Source of the DNA: Njordibacter sp905182035
Lineage (GTDB): Bacteria; Pseudomonadota; Gammaproteobacteria; Pseudomonadales; Balneatricaceae
NCBI RefSeq assembly: GCF_047730075.1
Contig: NZ_CP159831.1
Coordinates: 1,054,001-1,118,000 of the forward strand
Length of the DNA stretch: 64,000 nucleotides
Direction of reading: 5' to 3'
Part shown: positions 16,947-25,918 of the stretch, piece after piece
Layout: every line of letters begins with the position of its first letter
Numbering within the stretch: the first letter of the stretch is position 1
Translations under genes and position numbers: made by a program
The notes under the pieces: generated by a model
Seen by the model: only the letters and a program-made list of their open reading frames with translations
What the model was told of the DNA's origin: nothing
Databases searched by the model: none

Positions 16947-18659
16947 ATCGACCCTGTATCAGACACCAGTATTACCCAACTGCTCATCGGTTTAGCAGGC
17001 GGGGTAGCCTTGCTTATTTGGGGCTTAAAACGCGTGCAGCAGGGAATGAAACGAGCCTTTGGTGGCCGCCTCACTTATTTTATTCGTGACCGTTTTGCTG
17101 GCGTATGGTCGGCCCTAGGCCTGGGCGTATTGCTCACTCTTATTCTTCAAAGTAGTACAGCGTCTGCCTTGCTTGCTGCGTCCCTAGGAGTGCAAGGTGA
17201 AGCTGGATTGGCTCTGTTGTTAGGTGCCGATGTTGGTACCACCTTAGTTGCTCTCATTCTTTCCTTCGATCTTAGCGCCCTTAGCCCTTTGTTAGTGGCT
17301 ATTGGTGTATTTATGGAATTACGCGCCAAAGATAAACGCCAACACGGCATCGGCGAAGCGCTCATGGGTTTAGGACTAATGCTGCTGGCATTAGGCTTAT
17401 TGCGGCAACAGGCCGTGCCTTTGGAAGGTTCTGAACTCTTCAGCGAAATGCTGCGGAGCCTTGTCGCGGAGCCTTGGCTAGCTATATTATTTGCTGCTTT
17501 ACTTACCTTCTTGTTACATTCGAGCCTAGTCATGGTGCTGCTATTGGCTGGCCTTGTGGGGGCAGGAGTGATTGGTGTTGAATCTGGCCTGTTGCTCATT
17601 TTAGGTGTAAATATCGGTAGTGCTGGTATTCCGGTTTACTTGTCTCGCAAGTCTAGTAACGCCAAACGGGTGGCACCCTTAGGCAACTTAATTTTACGCA
17701 CTATAGGCGCCATGGCGTTTTCGCCATGGGTGACCGAAGTCCACACTGTGCTTAATTATGTGAGCGTGGACCCGGCTTGGCAGGTGGTATTAATGCATTG
17801 TTTATTCAATGTCACTGTAGCAGCCTTTGGTATGTTAATTGTGAGTAAGTTGGCAGGTTGGATTGATACGCGCCTGCCGCGAGAAACTTTAGCGCCTTTG
17901 CCAAGCCCTAAATACCTTAAAGATGTGCAAGATACTGCGCCCTCTGCGGCCCTAGCAAACGTCGTGCGAGACACTCTCACCATGGGTGAACTGTTAGAAG
18001 ACATGTTGCGTGAGGTGCACTTAGGTATGACTGAACGTTATGATGCGCTGGAGAAAAAAATCCATCAAAGTGATGATATTATTGATGATTTCCACCAACA
18101 AATTAATGCCTACTTGTTGGAGTTAGGGGGTCAGGATTTAACTGAAGACGAACGTCACCGCTGCCAAGATTTACTACTATTTATAACGAATATAGAACAT
18201 GCTGGTGATACCTTAGAACGTAGTATGACCTTGTTGCTGAAAAAGAAAAACAGCTTACACATTGATTTTACTGAATACGAAAACGAAGCACTAGACGCCA
18301 GCATGAAGACTATCTTCAAGGTGATGCCTATGTCTTTTCAAGTAATGATGAGTGAAGACGTGAGCAGCGCTCGTGGGCTTATACAGGCCAAACATGAGTT
18401 TAATACCAATCATCAAAAGTATTTAGATGGACAGCAACACCGGACCATGCAGGCTGATAAGGCTAACCCTGTGGCCCACTCTTTATTTACTGATTTGATG
18501 CGTGACATTAAACGCCTTCACTCACATTTTACCGCCATTGCATATCCTGTACTTAATCGTGAAGGTGAACTGAGAACTAGTCGTTGGCGGGGCTATAGCG
18601 AACCTCAGCCGATTACGGAGAGTGACGTGGTGGAAACTAATGTAGAGGTTAAGCGCTAG
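16947..18659 (+). CDS. Na/Pi cotransporter family protein with PhoU-like tail
   Basis: A Na/Pi cotransporter II family membrane protein of about 570 residues. Two QSST-type repeats are seen (LQSSTASALLAASLG and the LHSSLVMVLLLAGL half), each within hydrophobic segments, and a helical PhoU-like region from about residue 330 onward. It would import phosphate or act in phosphate homeostasis. The start is unusual: the frame is open from 16938, but ATG, GTG and TTG are missing until TTG 17010, which would cut into the first membrane helix (LLIGLAGGVALLIWGLKRV). AAGAGG followed five bases later by ATC at 16947 suggests an AUC start. If that is wrong, the start is 17010. The HAD phosphatase overlaps its stop by one base. 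Confidence 0.83.
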   Translation: MDPVSDTSITQLLIGLAGGVALLIWGLKRVQQGMKRAFGGRLTYFIRDRFAGVWSALGLGVLLTLILQSSTASALLAASLGVQGEAGLALLLGADVGTTLVALILSFDLSALSPLLVAIGVFMELRAKDKRQHGIGEALMGLGLMLLALGLLRQQAVPLEGSELFSEMLRSLVAEPWLAILFAALLTFLLHSSLVMVLLLAGLVGAGVIGVESGLLLILGVNIGSAGIPVYLSRKSSNAKRVAPLGNLILRTIGAMAFSPWVTEVHTVLNYVSVDPAWQVVLMHCLFNVTVAAFGMLIVSKLAGWIDTRLPRETLAPLPSPKYLKDVQDTAPSAALANVVRDTLTMGELLEDMLREVHLGMTERYDALEKKIHQSDDIIDDFHQQINAYLLELGGQDLTEDERHRCQDLLLFITNIEHAGDTLERSMTLLLKKKNSLHIDFTEYENEALDASMKTIFKVMPMSFQVMMSEDVSSARGLIQAKHEFNTNHQKYLDGQQHRTMQADKANPVAHSLFTDLMRDIKRLHSHFTAIAYPVLNREGELRTSRWRGYSEPQPITESDVVETNVEVKR

Positions 18660-19384
18660 TGAGCACGGTAAAACGCCCATTTAATGCTAACAAGATCAAA
18701 GGCATCGTATTTGATAAAGACGGAACTCTATTAGATTTTCACGCTACATGGACACCCAGAGCACTTGCCGCAGTCATTGCTGTAGCTGATGGAGACCAAA
18801 CTCTCGCGTTGACTATGTTGCAAGCAACGGGCTACGACACTGATGAAAATCGCGTGCTAGGAGGTTCTATTTTAGCGGCGGGTAATAATCGAGATATTAG
18901 TTTAGTGTGGGCACCGCTAGCAAATAAACCCGCTGATCAGGTGGAAGCATTGTTGAATAAAATGTTTGTAGTATCTGACTATGGTGACAGCATAGCTGTT
19001 AAAGATCTCACACCAAGCTTAAAGAATTTAGCGGATCTAGGATTAGTTCTTGGTGTGGCTACGATGGACTGTGAAGCAGGAATTGAAGCCACCCTTGGTG
19101 GCTTTGGATGTATGCACTTGTTTGACTATGCCGTAGGTTATGATTCTGGTTTTGGCAGCAAACCTGGCCCAGGTATGGTGTTAGGTTTTTGCCAGCAGAC
19201 CGGGTTAAGGCCTGAGCAAGTCATGGTGGTAGGTGATAATACCCATGATTTACACATGGGCCAAAGTGCTGCAGCGGGTTTTAACGTGGGGGTGCTTACG
19301 GGCACTAGTACTAGGTTTGAATTAGAACCTGAAGCCGATTTGGTGTTGGATTCCATTGCTGACCTTGTGGCCCTCTGGTCATAA
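18659..19384 (+). CDS. HAD-family phosphatase (phosphoglycolate phosphatase-like)
   Basis: A 241-residue haloacid dehalogenase-superfamily phosphatase. Motif I is GIVFDKDGTLLDFH near residue 14 with both Asp residues, motif II is the Thr in GVATMD near 138, the Lys is near FGSKPGPG at 172, and motif IV is VMVVGDNTHDLHMG near 186. A helical cap lies between residues 20 and 110, as in phosphoglycolate and pyrophosphate phosphatases; the real substrate is not readable. It begins with GTG overlapping the last base of the Na/Pi gene stop, so it is co-translated with the transporter, which supports a phosphate-scavenging role. Confidence 0.87.
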   Translation: MSTVKRPFNANKIKGIVFDKDGTLLDFHATWTPRALAAVIAVADGDQTLALTMLQATGYDTDENRVLGGSILAAGNNRDISLVWAPLANKPADQVEALLNKMFVVSDYGDSIAVKDLTPSLKNLADLGLVLGVATMDCEAGIEATLGGFGCMHLFDYAVGYDSGFGSKPGPGMVLGFCQQTGLRPEQVMVVGDNTHDLHMGQSAAAGFNVGVLTGTSTRFELEPEADLVLDSIADLVALWS

Positions 19385-19495
19385 GCTATAGTAGTTTCGT
19401 GTTGTCGCTTTTCTTATACTCTAGTGTGGCCATTGTGAGTCTTGGCCTGCTATCATTCATTTAATTATCTCATTCATCATAAAGGTGCACTTCCC

Positions 19496-19882
19496 ATGGC
19501 AAAGACCATTATTTCAACAGGCAAAGCCCCAGCGGCCATTGGTACTTATTCTCAAGCTGTTAAGGTAGGCAATACGGTTTATATTTCTGGGCAGATTCCT
19601 CTTGTTCCAGAAACTATGTTAGTAGTTAGTGACGACTTTGCAGTCCAAGCCAAGCAGGTGTTTGAAAACTTAAAGGCAGTGGCTGAAGCAAGTGGCGGCT
19701 CCTTAGCGGATGCTGTTAAATTGAACATCTCTATGACTGATCTTGCCAACTTCCCCACTATAAACGAGATCATGGCCACTTATTTTGACCAACCATATCC
19801 AGCTCGTGCTGCTGTTGGTGTAAACGCATTACCAAAAGGCGTGCAAGTAGAAATCGAAGCTATTTTACATTTAGACTCTTGA
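19496..19882 (+). CDS. ridA: RidA family enamine/imine deaminase
   Basis: A 128-residue RidA (YjgF) protein, which hydrolyses reactive 2-aminoacrylate and related imines and so protects PLP enzymes. Family marks: GKAPAAIGTYSQAVKVGNTVYISGQ near residues 8-32 (given here in part, with the Tyr and Gly conserved), LADAVKLNISMTDL, and the arginine in PYPARAAVGVNALPKG near 104, followed by VEIEAI at the end. I chose the ATG at 19496 with AAAGGTG upstream rather than the 18-codon longer frame. Its stop overlaps the TTG start of the ABC exporter. Confidence 0.93.
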   Translation: MAKTIISTGKAPAAIGTYSQAVKVGNTVYISGQIPLVPETMLVVSDDFAVQAKQVFENLKAVAEASGGSLADAVKLNISMTDLANFPTINEIMATYFDQPYPARAAVGVNALPKGVQVEIEAILHLDS

Positions 19883-21684
19883 AAAGCAGCGCTCAACAAG
19901 GCTATGGTCAGCAAGAAATTAAGGATTTAAAAGAGCTTGAGTTAATAGTTCTTCTAAAAACCTTGTGGCCCTATCTTATGATCCATAAGGCACGGGTGAT
20001 CATTGCAATGGCCTTGTTAGTAGGCGCGAAAGGCGTCGCCTTCGTCATTCCCTGGACATTCAAACATATTGTGGATGCCTTAGATGGTGGCAGTCCAGAA
20101 CAGCTATTGGTGATCCCCTTAAGTTTTGTACTTCTTTACGGAGGCCTGCGCTTTGGTTCTGTATTTTTGGGTGAGCTTCGTGATGCAGTGTTTAGCCGAG
20201 TTACCGAAAGCGCTATGCGTAAAGTGGGCTTAGAAGTCTTCGCTCACTTGCACCAACTTGAACTTGATTTTCACCTTAGCCGCCAAACTGGCGGCATCTC
20301 CCGTGACATCGACCGTGGCACTAATGGCATCAACTTTATGATGCGCTTTATGGTGTTTAACATTTTACCCACCATTCTTGAACTAATTGGCGTTATGCTC
20401 ATCTTGTTGTTTGCCTTTGATGTTTGGTTTTCTGCCGTGACTTTAGTCTGCGTAGTGGTTTATGTTGTATTTAGTATTAAGACCACAGAATGGCGTACAC
20501 GCTTTGTGAAGGAAGCTAACCGCCTAGACAGTAAGTCCAGCACCCGTGCTGTAGATAGCTTGTTAAACTACGAAACGGTGAAGTATTTCAATAATGAGGC
20601 CTTTGAAGCTAAACAATACAATGGCAATTTACAGGCTTGGGAACAGGCTCGGGTAGATAATCGTTTATCCCTAGCGCTGCTTAACTCCGGGCAAGCGTTA
20701 ATTATTGGCTTAGGTGTGACGTGCTTAATGTACCTGGCGGCTAAAGGCGTGGCTGAAAAAACTATGACTATTGGTGATTTGGTAATGGTAAACCTGTATT
20801 TGTTGCAGTTGTTTGTGCCATTGAATGCCTTGGGGTTTATTTATCGTGAGATACGTCGCGCACTTTCTGATATAGAGAATATGTTTGGTTTATTAAAACG
20901 CCAGTCAACAGTGCAAGATAAAGCTGAAGCGCCGATCATAAAAGTTGAGCACGCAGCGATAGAGTTTGAGCAGGTTGAATTTAGTTACCAAAACCAACGG
21001 CAAATTCTAAAACAACTCAGTTTTAGCGTAGCTCCTGGTGAGAAAGTGGCGATTGTAGGCCCCAGTGGTTCTGGTAAGTCTACCATTGGACGCTTGCTGT
21101 TCCGTTTTTATGACATTAATGCTGGAGCCATTCGTATCGATGGTCAAGATTTGCGAGATGTCCAACAGCTCAGCCTAAGACAAGCCATAGGCGTGGTGCC
21201 CCAAGATACCGTTTTATTTAATGATACTATCTGGAACAACGTTGCTTATGGATGCACAGAAGCCAGCGATGAAGCCATTTGGAAAGCCATCGATATGGCT
21301 TCGCTACGGACTTTTGTGGAGTCGATTCCAGATGGTGTAGAAACCATCGTTGGTGAACGTGGTTTAAAGGTATCTGGCGGTGAAAAACAACGTATTGCTA
21401 TCGCTAGAGTGTTACTAAAGAACCCATCTATATTGCTATTCGATGAGGCGACTTCGGCCCTGGATTCAGAATCTGAACGCAGTATTCTTAAAGCCTTGGC
21501 GGACATATCTGCTAACAAAACGACTATAGTCATTGCCCATAGGTTGTCCACTATTGTCGATGCAGATCGAATTTTGGTGGTAGATAATGGTGAACTAGTG
21601 GAGCAGGGCAGCCATCAAGAGTTACTCACCCAAGGTGGCCACTATGCTAGGTTGTGGCATATGCAGCAGACAACTAACGGTTAA
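19879..21684 (+). CDS. ATM1/HMT1-type ABC exporter
   Basis: A 601-residue half-transporter with membrane domain (about residues 40-320) fused to an ATPase domain (about 360-595). Features: the ATM1-type conserved RQTGGISRDIDRGTNGI near 133, LLNYETVKYFNNE near 230, Walker A GPSGSGKST near 395, Q-loop IGVVPQDTVLFNDTI, signature VSGGEKQRIAIARVLL near 497 and Walker B ILLFDEATSALDSES. Relatives export glutathione-linked metal, persulfide or heme-like compounds. It forms a homodimer in the inner membrane. The TTG start overlaps the ridA stop (TTGA), and its end overlaps the convergent aminotransferase gene by 11 bases. Confidence 0.9.
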   Translation: MKSSAQQGYGQQEIKDLKELELIVLLKTLWPYLMIHKARVIIAMALLVGAKGVAFVIPWTFKHIVDALDGGSPEQLLVIPLSFVLLYGGLRFGSVFLGELRDAVFSRVTESAMRKVGLEVFAHLHQLELDFHLSRQTGGISRDIDRGTNGINFMMRFMVFNILPTILELIGVMLILLFAFDVWFSAVTLVCVVVYVVFSIKTTEWRTRFVKEANRLDSKSSTRAVDSLLNYETVKYFNNEAFEAKQYNGNLQAWEQARVDNRLSLALLNSGQALIIGLGVTCLMYLAAKGVAEKTMTIGDLVMVNLYLLQLFVPLNALGFIYREIRRALSDIENMFGLLKRQSTVQDKAEAPIIKVEHAAIEFEQVEFSYQNQRQILKQLSFSVAPGEKVAIVGPSGSGKSTIGRLLFRFYDINAGAIRIDGQDLRDVQQLSLRQAIGVVPQDTVLFNDTIWNNVAYGCTEASDEAIWKAIDMASLRTFVESIPDGVETIVGERGLKVSGGEKQRIAIARVLLKNPSILLFDEATSALDSESERSILKALADISANKTTIVIAHRLSTIVDADRILVVDNGELVEQGSHQELLTQGGHYARLWHMQQTTNG

Positions 21685-22864
21685 AGAAGTGCCTTAACCG
21701 CTCACAGGCTTGCTGCAAGATTGCCATGTCTGTGGCATAGGAAAGACGAAAGTGGTTGGGCAAGCCAAAAGCACTGCCTGGCACTAATGCCACGCCGGTG
21801 CTAGTGAGTATGCCTTCTAAAAGTTTCACATCATCTTCATAGCTCAACTGGGCTATCGCTGCACTGCAATTTACAAAACTATAAAAGGTCCCTTGGCTAG
21901 GCAATGCCTCAAGTCCTGACATCATATTAAGCTGCTCAACAACATAATCGTGCCTTTGTTGATAAGCGCTGACCATTGGCTTTAACAAGTGCTGTGGGCC
22001 ATTTAAGGCGGCTTCTGCAGCGGCTTGGCTAATACTGCTTGCGCATGAGCTTGACTCTACCTGCACATTGGTCATGGCAGCGATAATGAGTTCTGGACCA
22101 ACGGCATAACCGATCCGCCAGCCAGTCATGGCATAGGCTTTAGATACACCATTCACTAACACGCAGCGGTTAGCTAAGTCTGGGCATACATTCAGCAGGT
22201 TAACCAAAGGTTCTTGGCCCCAATAGATGTGTTCGTATATGTCGTCACTTAAAATGATAACTTGTGGGTGTAAGCGCAGCACTTCGCCAATGGCCATCAA
22301 TTCGGCGCCGTTATAGGCTTGGCCGCTAGGGTTGCTTGGACTATTGAGCATTAACAGTTTGGTAGTAGGCGTGATGGCAGCTGATAATTGTGCAGCTGTG
22401 AGTTTAAAAGCTTGAGACGCTGGGCAAGGAATAATGACACATTCGGCTCCAGCCATGGTCACCATGGCGTAATAGGACACCCAGTAAGGTGCAGGGATAA
22501 TCACTTGGTCCCCAGTATCTAGTAAGGCAACTGTAAGGTTGTAGATATTCTGTTTAGCACCGTTGCTCACCAGTACTTGGTTGGCCTGGTAGCTAAGCTG
22601 GTTGTCCCTTTGGTACTTATCACACACTGCTTGGCGCAGTGTTAAGGTGCCAGCCACATGGGTATAGCGAGTTTGGCCCGCTTGCATAGCCGTAATTGCA
22701 GCTCCGATGACGTGGCTAGGGGTGTCAAAATCTGGTTCACCTACGGCTAGATTGATGACATCTTCACCGTCGACTTTCATTTCTGATGCAAGGTTACTAA
22801 TGCTTACGGTAGCAGAAGGCTTAAAAGATTGTATTCGTTGCGAAAGAGGCCACGTCACTGGCAT
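21674..22864 (-). CDS. Class I/II aminotransferase (aspartate aminotransferase-like)
   Basis: A 396-residue PLP-dependent aminotransferase of fold type I. INLAVGEPDFDTP near residue 38, GAKQNIYNLTVALLD near 107, PAPYWVSY near 126, NSPSNPSGQ near 175, SDDIYEHIYW near 206, the PLP lysine in VNGVSKAYAMTGWRIGY near 238, and FRLSYAT at the end with the carboxylate-binding Arg. The sequence type is bacterial Ib aspartate/prephenate aminotransferase. It could supply aspartate or act on aromatic keto acids. It diverges from uvrB with 77 bases between starts, and its last 11 bases overlap the end of the ABC gene. Confidence 0.9.
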   Translation of the reverse strand: MPVTWPLSQRIQSFKPSATVSISNLASEMKVDGEDVINLAVGEPDFDTPSHVIGAAITAMQAGQTRYTHVAGTLTLRQAVCDKYQRDNQLSYQANQVLVSNGAKQNIYNLTVALLDTGDQVIIPAPYWVSYYAMVTMAGAECVIIPCPASQAFKLTAAQLSAAITPTTKLLMLNSPSNPSGQAYNGAELMAIGEVLRLHPQVIILSDDIYEHIYWGQEPLVNLLNVCPDLANRCVLVNGVSKAYAMTGWRIGYAVGPELIIAAMTNVQVESSSCASSISQAAAEAALNGPQHLLKPMVSAYQQRHDYVVEQLNMMSGLEALPSQGTFYSFVNCSAAIAQLSYEDDVKLLEGILTSTGVALVPGSAFGLPNHFRLSYATDMAILQQACERLRHFFNR

Positions 22865-22941
22865 AACTCCGTTATACTGTTGTGTTTGCTGGATAGGGTA
22901 TCACGCTGGACCCTACATAATGAATCCAAATGAAGTAAATA

Positions 22942-24969
22942 ATGAATCCTCAATTTGAATTAAAATCGAAGTTTGAGCCTGCTGGTGATCAGCCCACAGC
23001 CATCAAAGAGTTGCTAGAGGGTATAGATGCTGGTTTAGCTGCTCAAACATTACTCGGCGTAACGGGTTCGGGTAAAACCTACACCATCGCCCAAGTGATC
23101 AATAAGGTACAGCGGCCAACCATTGTTATGGCCCATAACAAAACCTTGGCGGCCCAACTATACGGCGAATTTAAGGAGTTCTTCCCTAATAACTCCGTAG
23201 AATACTTCGTATCTTATTATGATTATTATCAGCCAGAAGCCTACGTGCCAGCCTCGGATACCTTTATTGATAAAGATTCATCCATCAACGAACATATAGA
23301 GCAAATGCGTCTGTCGGCTACTAAAGCGCTGTTAGAGCGCCCCGATACTATTATTGTGGCCACTGTTTCTGCCATTTATGGTTTGGGTGATCCAGAGTCT
23401 TACCATAAGATGGTATTGCACCTCAATCGCGGTGATAAGTGGGAGCAGCGCGACCTTGTCAGGCGCCTTGCGGAATTGCAGTACAAACGAAACGACCTAG
23501 ATTTTCATCGCGCCACTTATCGTGTACGTGGTGATGTTATTGATATATTTCCAGCAGAATCCGACGAAGAAGCTGTACGTATAGAATTATTCGATGATGA
23601 GATTGAGCGGCTAAGCTACTTTGACCCGCTCACCGGTCAAGTATTACGTAAAGTGCCGCGGCTAACGGTGTACCCTAAAACCCACTACGTAACGCCAAGG
23701 GAAACCTTGTTGGCAGCCATAGACGAAATTGAAATTGAACTCAAAGATCGTTTGGAGTACTTTCGCAACCACAACAAGTTAGTGGAAGAACAGCGTTTAG
23801 AACAGCGTACCCGTTACGATATAGAAATGATTCGTGAACTAGGCTTTTGCTCAGGCATAGAAAATTACTCCCATTACCTGTCTGGACGTAAACCTGGCGA
23901 ACCCCCACCAACGTTATTCGATTATTTACCGGCAGATGCTCTGTTAATAATGGATGAATCCCATGTCAGCGTGCCACAATTAGGTGCCATGTACAAAGGC
24001 GACCGATCCCGTAAAGAAACACTGGTGCAATATGGCTTTAGATTGCCTACAGCGCTAGATAACCGACCTATGAAATTTGAAGAATGGGAAGACATAGCAC
24101 CGCAAAAGATATTTGTATCAGCAACACCGAGTGTTTATGAACAAGATCATACGGACAGAGTAGTAGAGCAAGTAGTTAGACCAACGGGCTTGGTTGATCC
24201 AGAGATTGAAATACGTCCAGCGACGAGCCAAGTAGATGACCTGATGTCAGAAATTAGTATTCGTGCGGCTAAAGACGAACGAGTGTTGGCCATCGTATTA
24301 ACTAAGCGTATGGCTGAAGATTTAACAGACTATCTCCACGAGCACGGTGTTAGAGTGCGCTATTTACACTCGGATATTGATACCGTAGAACGGGTGGAAA
24401 TTATTCGTGATTTACGCCTTGGTGAATTTGACGTTTTGGTAGGGATCAACCTACTGAGAGAAGGTTTAGACATGCCCGAAGTTTCTCTTGTGGCTATCTT
24501 AGATGCAGACAAAGAAGGCTTCTTGCGGTCAGAACGTTCTCTCATTCAAACCATAGGTCGAGCTGCACGAAACTTGAACGGTAGGGCTATTCTGTATGCT
24601 GAGAAGATTACCGGCTCTATGCAAAGAGCTATGGATGAAACGGATCGTCGTCGAGCAAAGCAAATTGAGCACAATAGGATTAATAATATTGTACCTAAAG
24701 GTGTAATTAAGTCGGTGCAAGATATAATGGAAGGTGCTTATACACCGGGTTCTGGAAAAAATAGAGATGGCAGGTCGGGTAAAAAAGTGGCTGAAGACAA
24801 GCTGGATTATACTACTGACAGTAGCCAACTCAACAGTAAGCAGCTGTCTAAACTCATCAATAAAACAGAGGATGCTATGTACGAAGCCTCGAAGAACTTG
24901 AAGTTTGAACAAGCAGGACGTTATCGTGATCAGTTACATCAACTCAAAGGTCAGTTCATGAGTCGTTAA
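22942..24969 (+). CDS. uvrB: Excinuclease ABC subunit B
   Basis: The 675-residue UvrB helicase of nucleotide excision repair, which checks damage delivered by UvrA and loads UvrC. Walker A is GVTGSGKTYT near residue 40, the beta-hairpin carries YYDYYQPEAYVP near 93, the helicase motifs are MDESHVSVPQ near 337, GINLLREGLDMPEVSLV near 500 and SLIQTIGRAARN near 533, and the C-terminal UVR domain for UvrC binding is at about 635-670. Length is the usual one. I looked for a LexA box upstream and saw no CTG-N10-CAG. The tRNA-Val gene follows 72 bases later. Confidence 0.97.
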   Translation: MNPQFELKSKFEPAGDQPTAIKELLEGIDAGLAAQTLLGVTGSGKTYTIAQVINKVQRPTIVMAHNKTLAAQLYGEFKEFFPNNSVEYFVSYYDYYQPEAYVPASDTFIDKDSSINEHIEQMRLSATKALLERPDTIIVATVSAIYGLGDPESYHKMVLHLNRGDKWEQRDLVRRLAELQYKRNDLDFHRATYRVRGDVIDIFPAESDEEAVRIELFDDEIERLSYFDPLTGQVLRKVPRLTVYPKTHYVTPRETLLAAIDEIEIELKDRLEYFRNHNKLVEEQRLEQRTRYDIEMIRELGFCSGIENYSHYLSGRKPGEPPPTLFDYLPADALLIMDESHVSVPQLGAMYKGDRSRKETLVQYGFRLPTALDNRPMKFEEWEDIAPQKIFVSATPSVYEQDHTDRVVEQVVRPTGLVDPEIEIRPATSQVDDLMSEISIRAAKDERVLAIVLTKRMAEDLTDYLHEHGVRVRYLHSDIDTVERVEIIRDLRLGEFDVLVGINLLREGLDMPEVSLVAILDADKEGFLRSERSLIQTIGRAARNLNGRAILYAEKITGSMQRAMDETDRRRAKQIEHNRINNIVPKGVIKSVQDIMEGAYTPGSGKNRDGRSGKKVAEDKLDYTTDSSQLNSKQLSKLINKTEDAMYEASKNLKFEQAGRYRDQLHQLKGQFMSR

Positions 24970-24973
24970 ATGG

Positions 24974-25026
24974 CGAGTAATACGGGAAAACCGCTTGAAA
25001 TCAAGGCCTAAACTCCGTATTATTCG
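24974..25026 (+). repeat. Long-range inverted repeat overlapping the tRNA promoter
   Basis: CGAGTAATACGG (24974-24985) and CCGTATTATTCG (25015-25026) are complementary over 12 positions with one G-T pair, separated by 29 bases. The left arm follows the uvrB stop and the right arm contains the -10 box of the tRNA promoter. In uvrB mRNA it would make a hairpin without a U-run, perhaps a 3' end stabiliser. Confidence 0.5.
24995..25023 (+). promoter_or_regulatory. Sigma70 promoter of tRNA-Val
   Basis: TTGAAA and TATTAT are separated by exactly 17 bases, and the GC-rich discriminator TCGCGC follows, as in stringently controlled stable RNA promoters. Expected start of transcription is near 25030, about 12 bases before the mature tRNA. 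Confidence 0.7.
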
Positions 25027-25041
25027 CGCTCTAGACTTTCT

Positions 25042-25118
25042 AGGACTATAGCTCAGTTGGTTAGAGCGCATCCTTGACATGGATGAGGTCGGCGATTCGA
25101 ATTCGCCTAGTCCTACCA
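25042..25118 (+). tRNA. tRNA-Val (GAC)
   Basis: A complete 77-base tRNA. Acceptor AGGACTA pairs with TAGTCCT; D-stem GCTC/GAGC with loop AGTTGGTTA; anticodon stem CATCC/GGATG with loop TTGACAT, anticodon GAC for valine; T-stem GGCGA/TCGCC with loop TTCGAAT; discriminator A and an encoded CCA. All stems pair without mismatch. It has its own promoter upstream and a terminator 12 bases downstream, so it is a single-gene unit. A set of accessory genes begins right after it. Confidence 0.98.
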
Positions 25119-25129
25119 TATAATTTTAT

Positions 25130-25174
25130 AAAAACAGCTACTTACGGTTAACGTATTGTGGCTGTTTTTGTTTG
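25130..25174 (+). terminator. Rho-independent terminator of tRNA-Val
   Basis: AAAAACAGC (25130-25138) pairs with GCTGTTTTT (25161-25169), extended by an AC/GT pair beyond a wobble, and the right arm runs into a T-rich stretch TTTTTGTTT. Position 12 bases after the CCA end fits a tRNA terminator. Confidence 0.75.
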
Positions 25175-25235
25175 TAATAGCCTGTGGTAGCGCATGGGTA
25201 GCATATGTCTTTTCGATAGCTACACTTTTTGCCTT

Positions 25236-25892
25236 TTATAGCAAGCTGATCTGATCTGCATACTCACCTGCTGGGGCTACACATTGGGCACCTTCATGCC
25301 TCGCGTCATCGACAAATGATGAGCATTCATACAATTTCAATTCTCCTGTGTATGGCAGGCACATGTCTAGCAGTGGCTGAGAGTCGGAGTGCTTTAACCA
25401 TTCAATAGCCTGGCTAGGGTTCAATATTACGGGTGATCGATGATGAAACTCTGCAATTTCTGCAGTAGGGTCAGTGGTGATGATATTTGCCTGCCAGCCT
25501 GTATCGGAGGGTTTAGCAAATGCTGCCAAGAACATTGCGCCTTGGGGTGTTGATATGTGAAATCGAGTGTCACGCCCGCGCCATTGAGGGTATAGATTAG
25601 CATCAGGCCATTCATAAAACCCATTTACCGGCACCAGGCATTTATAACGGGCGAGCCAGTCTCGAAGGTCTGGTCGTTTTATAATTGTACTAGTACGAGA
25701 GTTAGGGTGGGAAAAGCCATTGAAGTTGATACCCCAGCGCACCGTCGTGGTTTGTTTTTGAGTGATCACATTGATTAATGTTCCAGGTGCTATGTTCCAT
25801 CGTGGCTGAAATTCAGGAAAGATGGGCATACCAAGGTCCTTCATTAGTGCCTGAACATAAGGATTATCAGATACATTGAGGCGACCACACAT
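25236..25892 (-). CDS. SRAP domain protein (YedK/HMCES)
   Basis: A 218-residue SRAP-domain protein, which forms a covalent DNA-protein crosslink with abasic sites in single-stranded DNA through Cys2 and so shields them. I chose the start at 25892 because it gives MCGRLNV, placing the catalytic Cys at position 2; the longer frame from 25907 would bury it. Other marks are RWNIAPGT near 38, the glutamate in CLVPVNGFYEW near 100, and AEFHHRSPVIL near 150 with the conserved His. Not in an SOS or ligase operon here. A terminator of the SMR gene lies just upstream. Confidence 0.93.
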   Translation of the reverse strand: MCGRLNVSDNPYVQALMKDLGMPIFPEFQPRWNIAPGTLINVITQKQTTTVRWGINFNGFSHPNSRTSTIIKRPDLRDWLARYKCLVPVNGFYEWPDANLYPQWRGRDTRFHISTPQGAMFLAAFAKPSDTGWQANIITTDPTAEIAEFHHRSPVILNPSQAIEWLKHSDSQPLLDMCLPYTGELKLYECSSFVDDARHEGAQCVAPAGEYADQISLL

Positions 25893-25918
25893 GTTAAAGC
25901 ACTCCATTAACCTAGACC

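Noticed and set aside
17147..17599. 150-codon minus-strand frame inside the Na/Pi gene
   Set aside because: Ser/Pro/Ala-rich shadow sequence, antisense to conserved membrane repeats.
22865..22941. LexA/SOS box before uvrB
   Set aside because: E. coli uvrB has one, but I find no CTG-N10-CAG in the gap; only CTGTTGTGTTTGCTGG, which lacks the right half.
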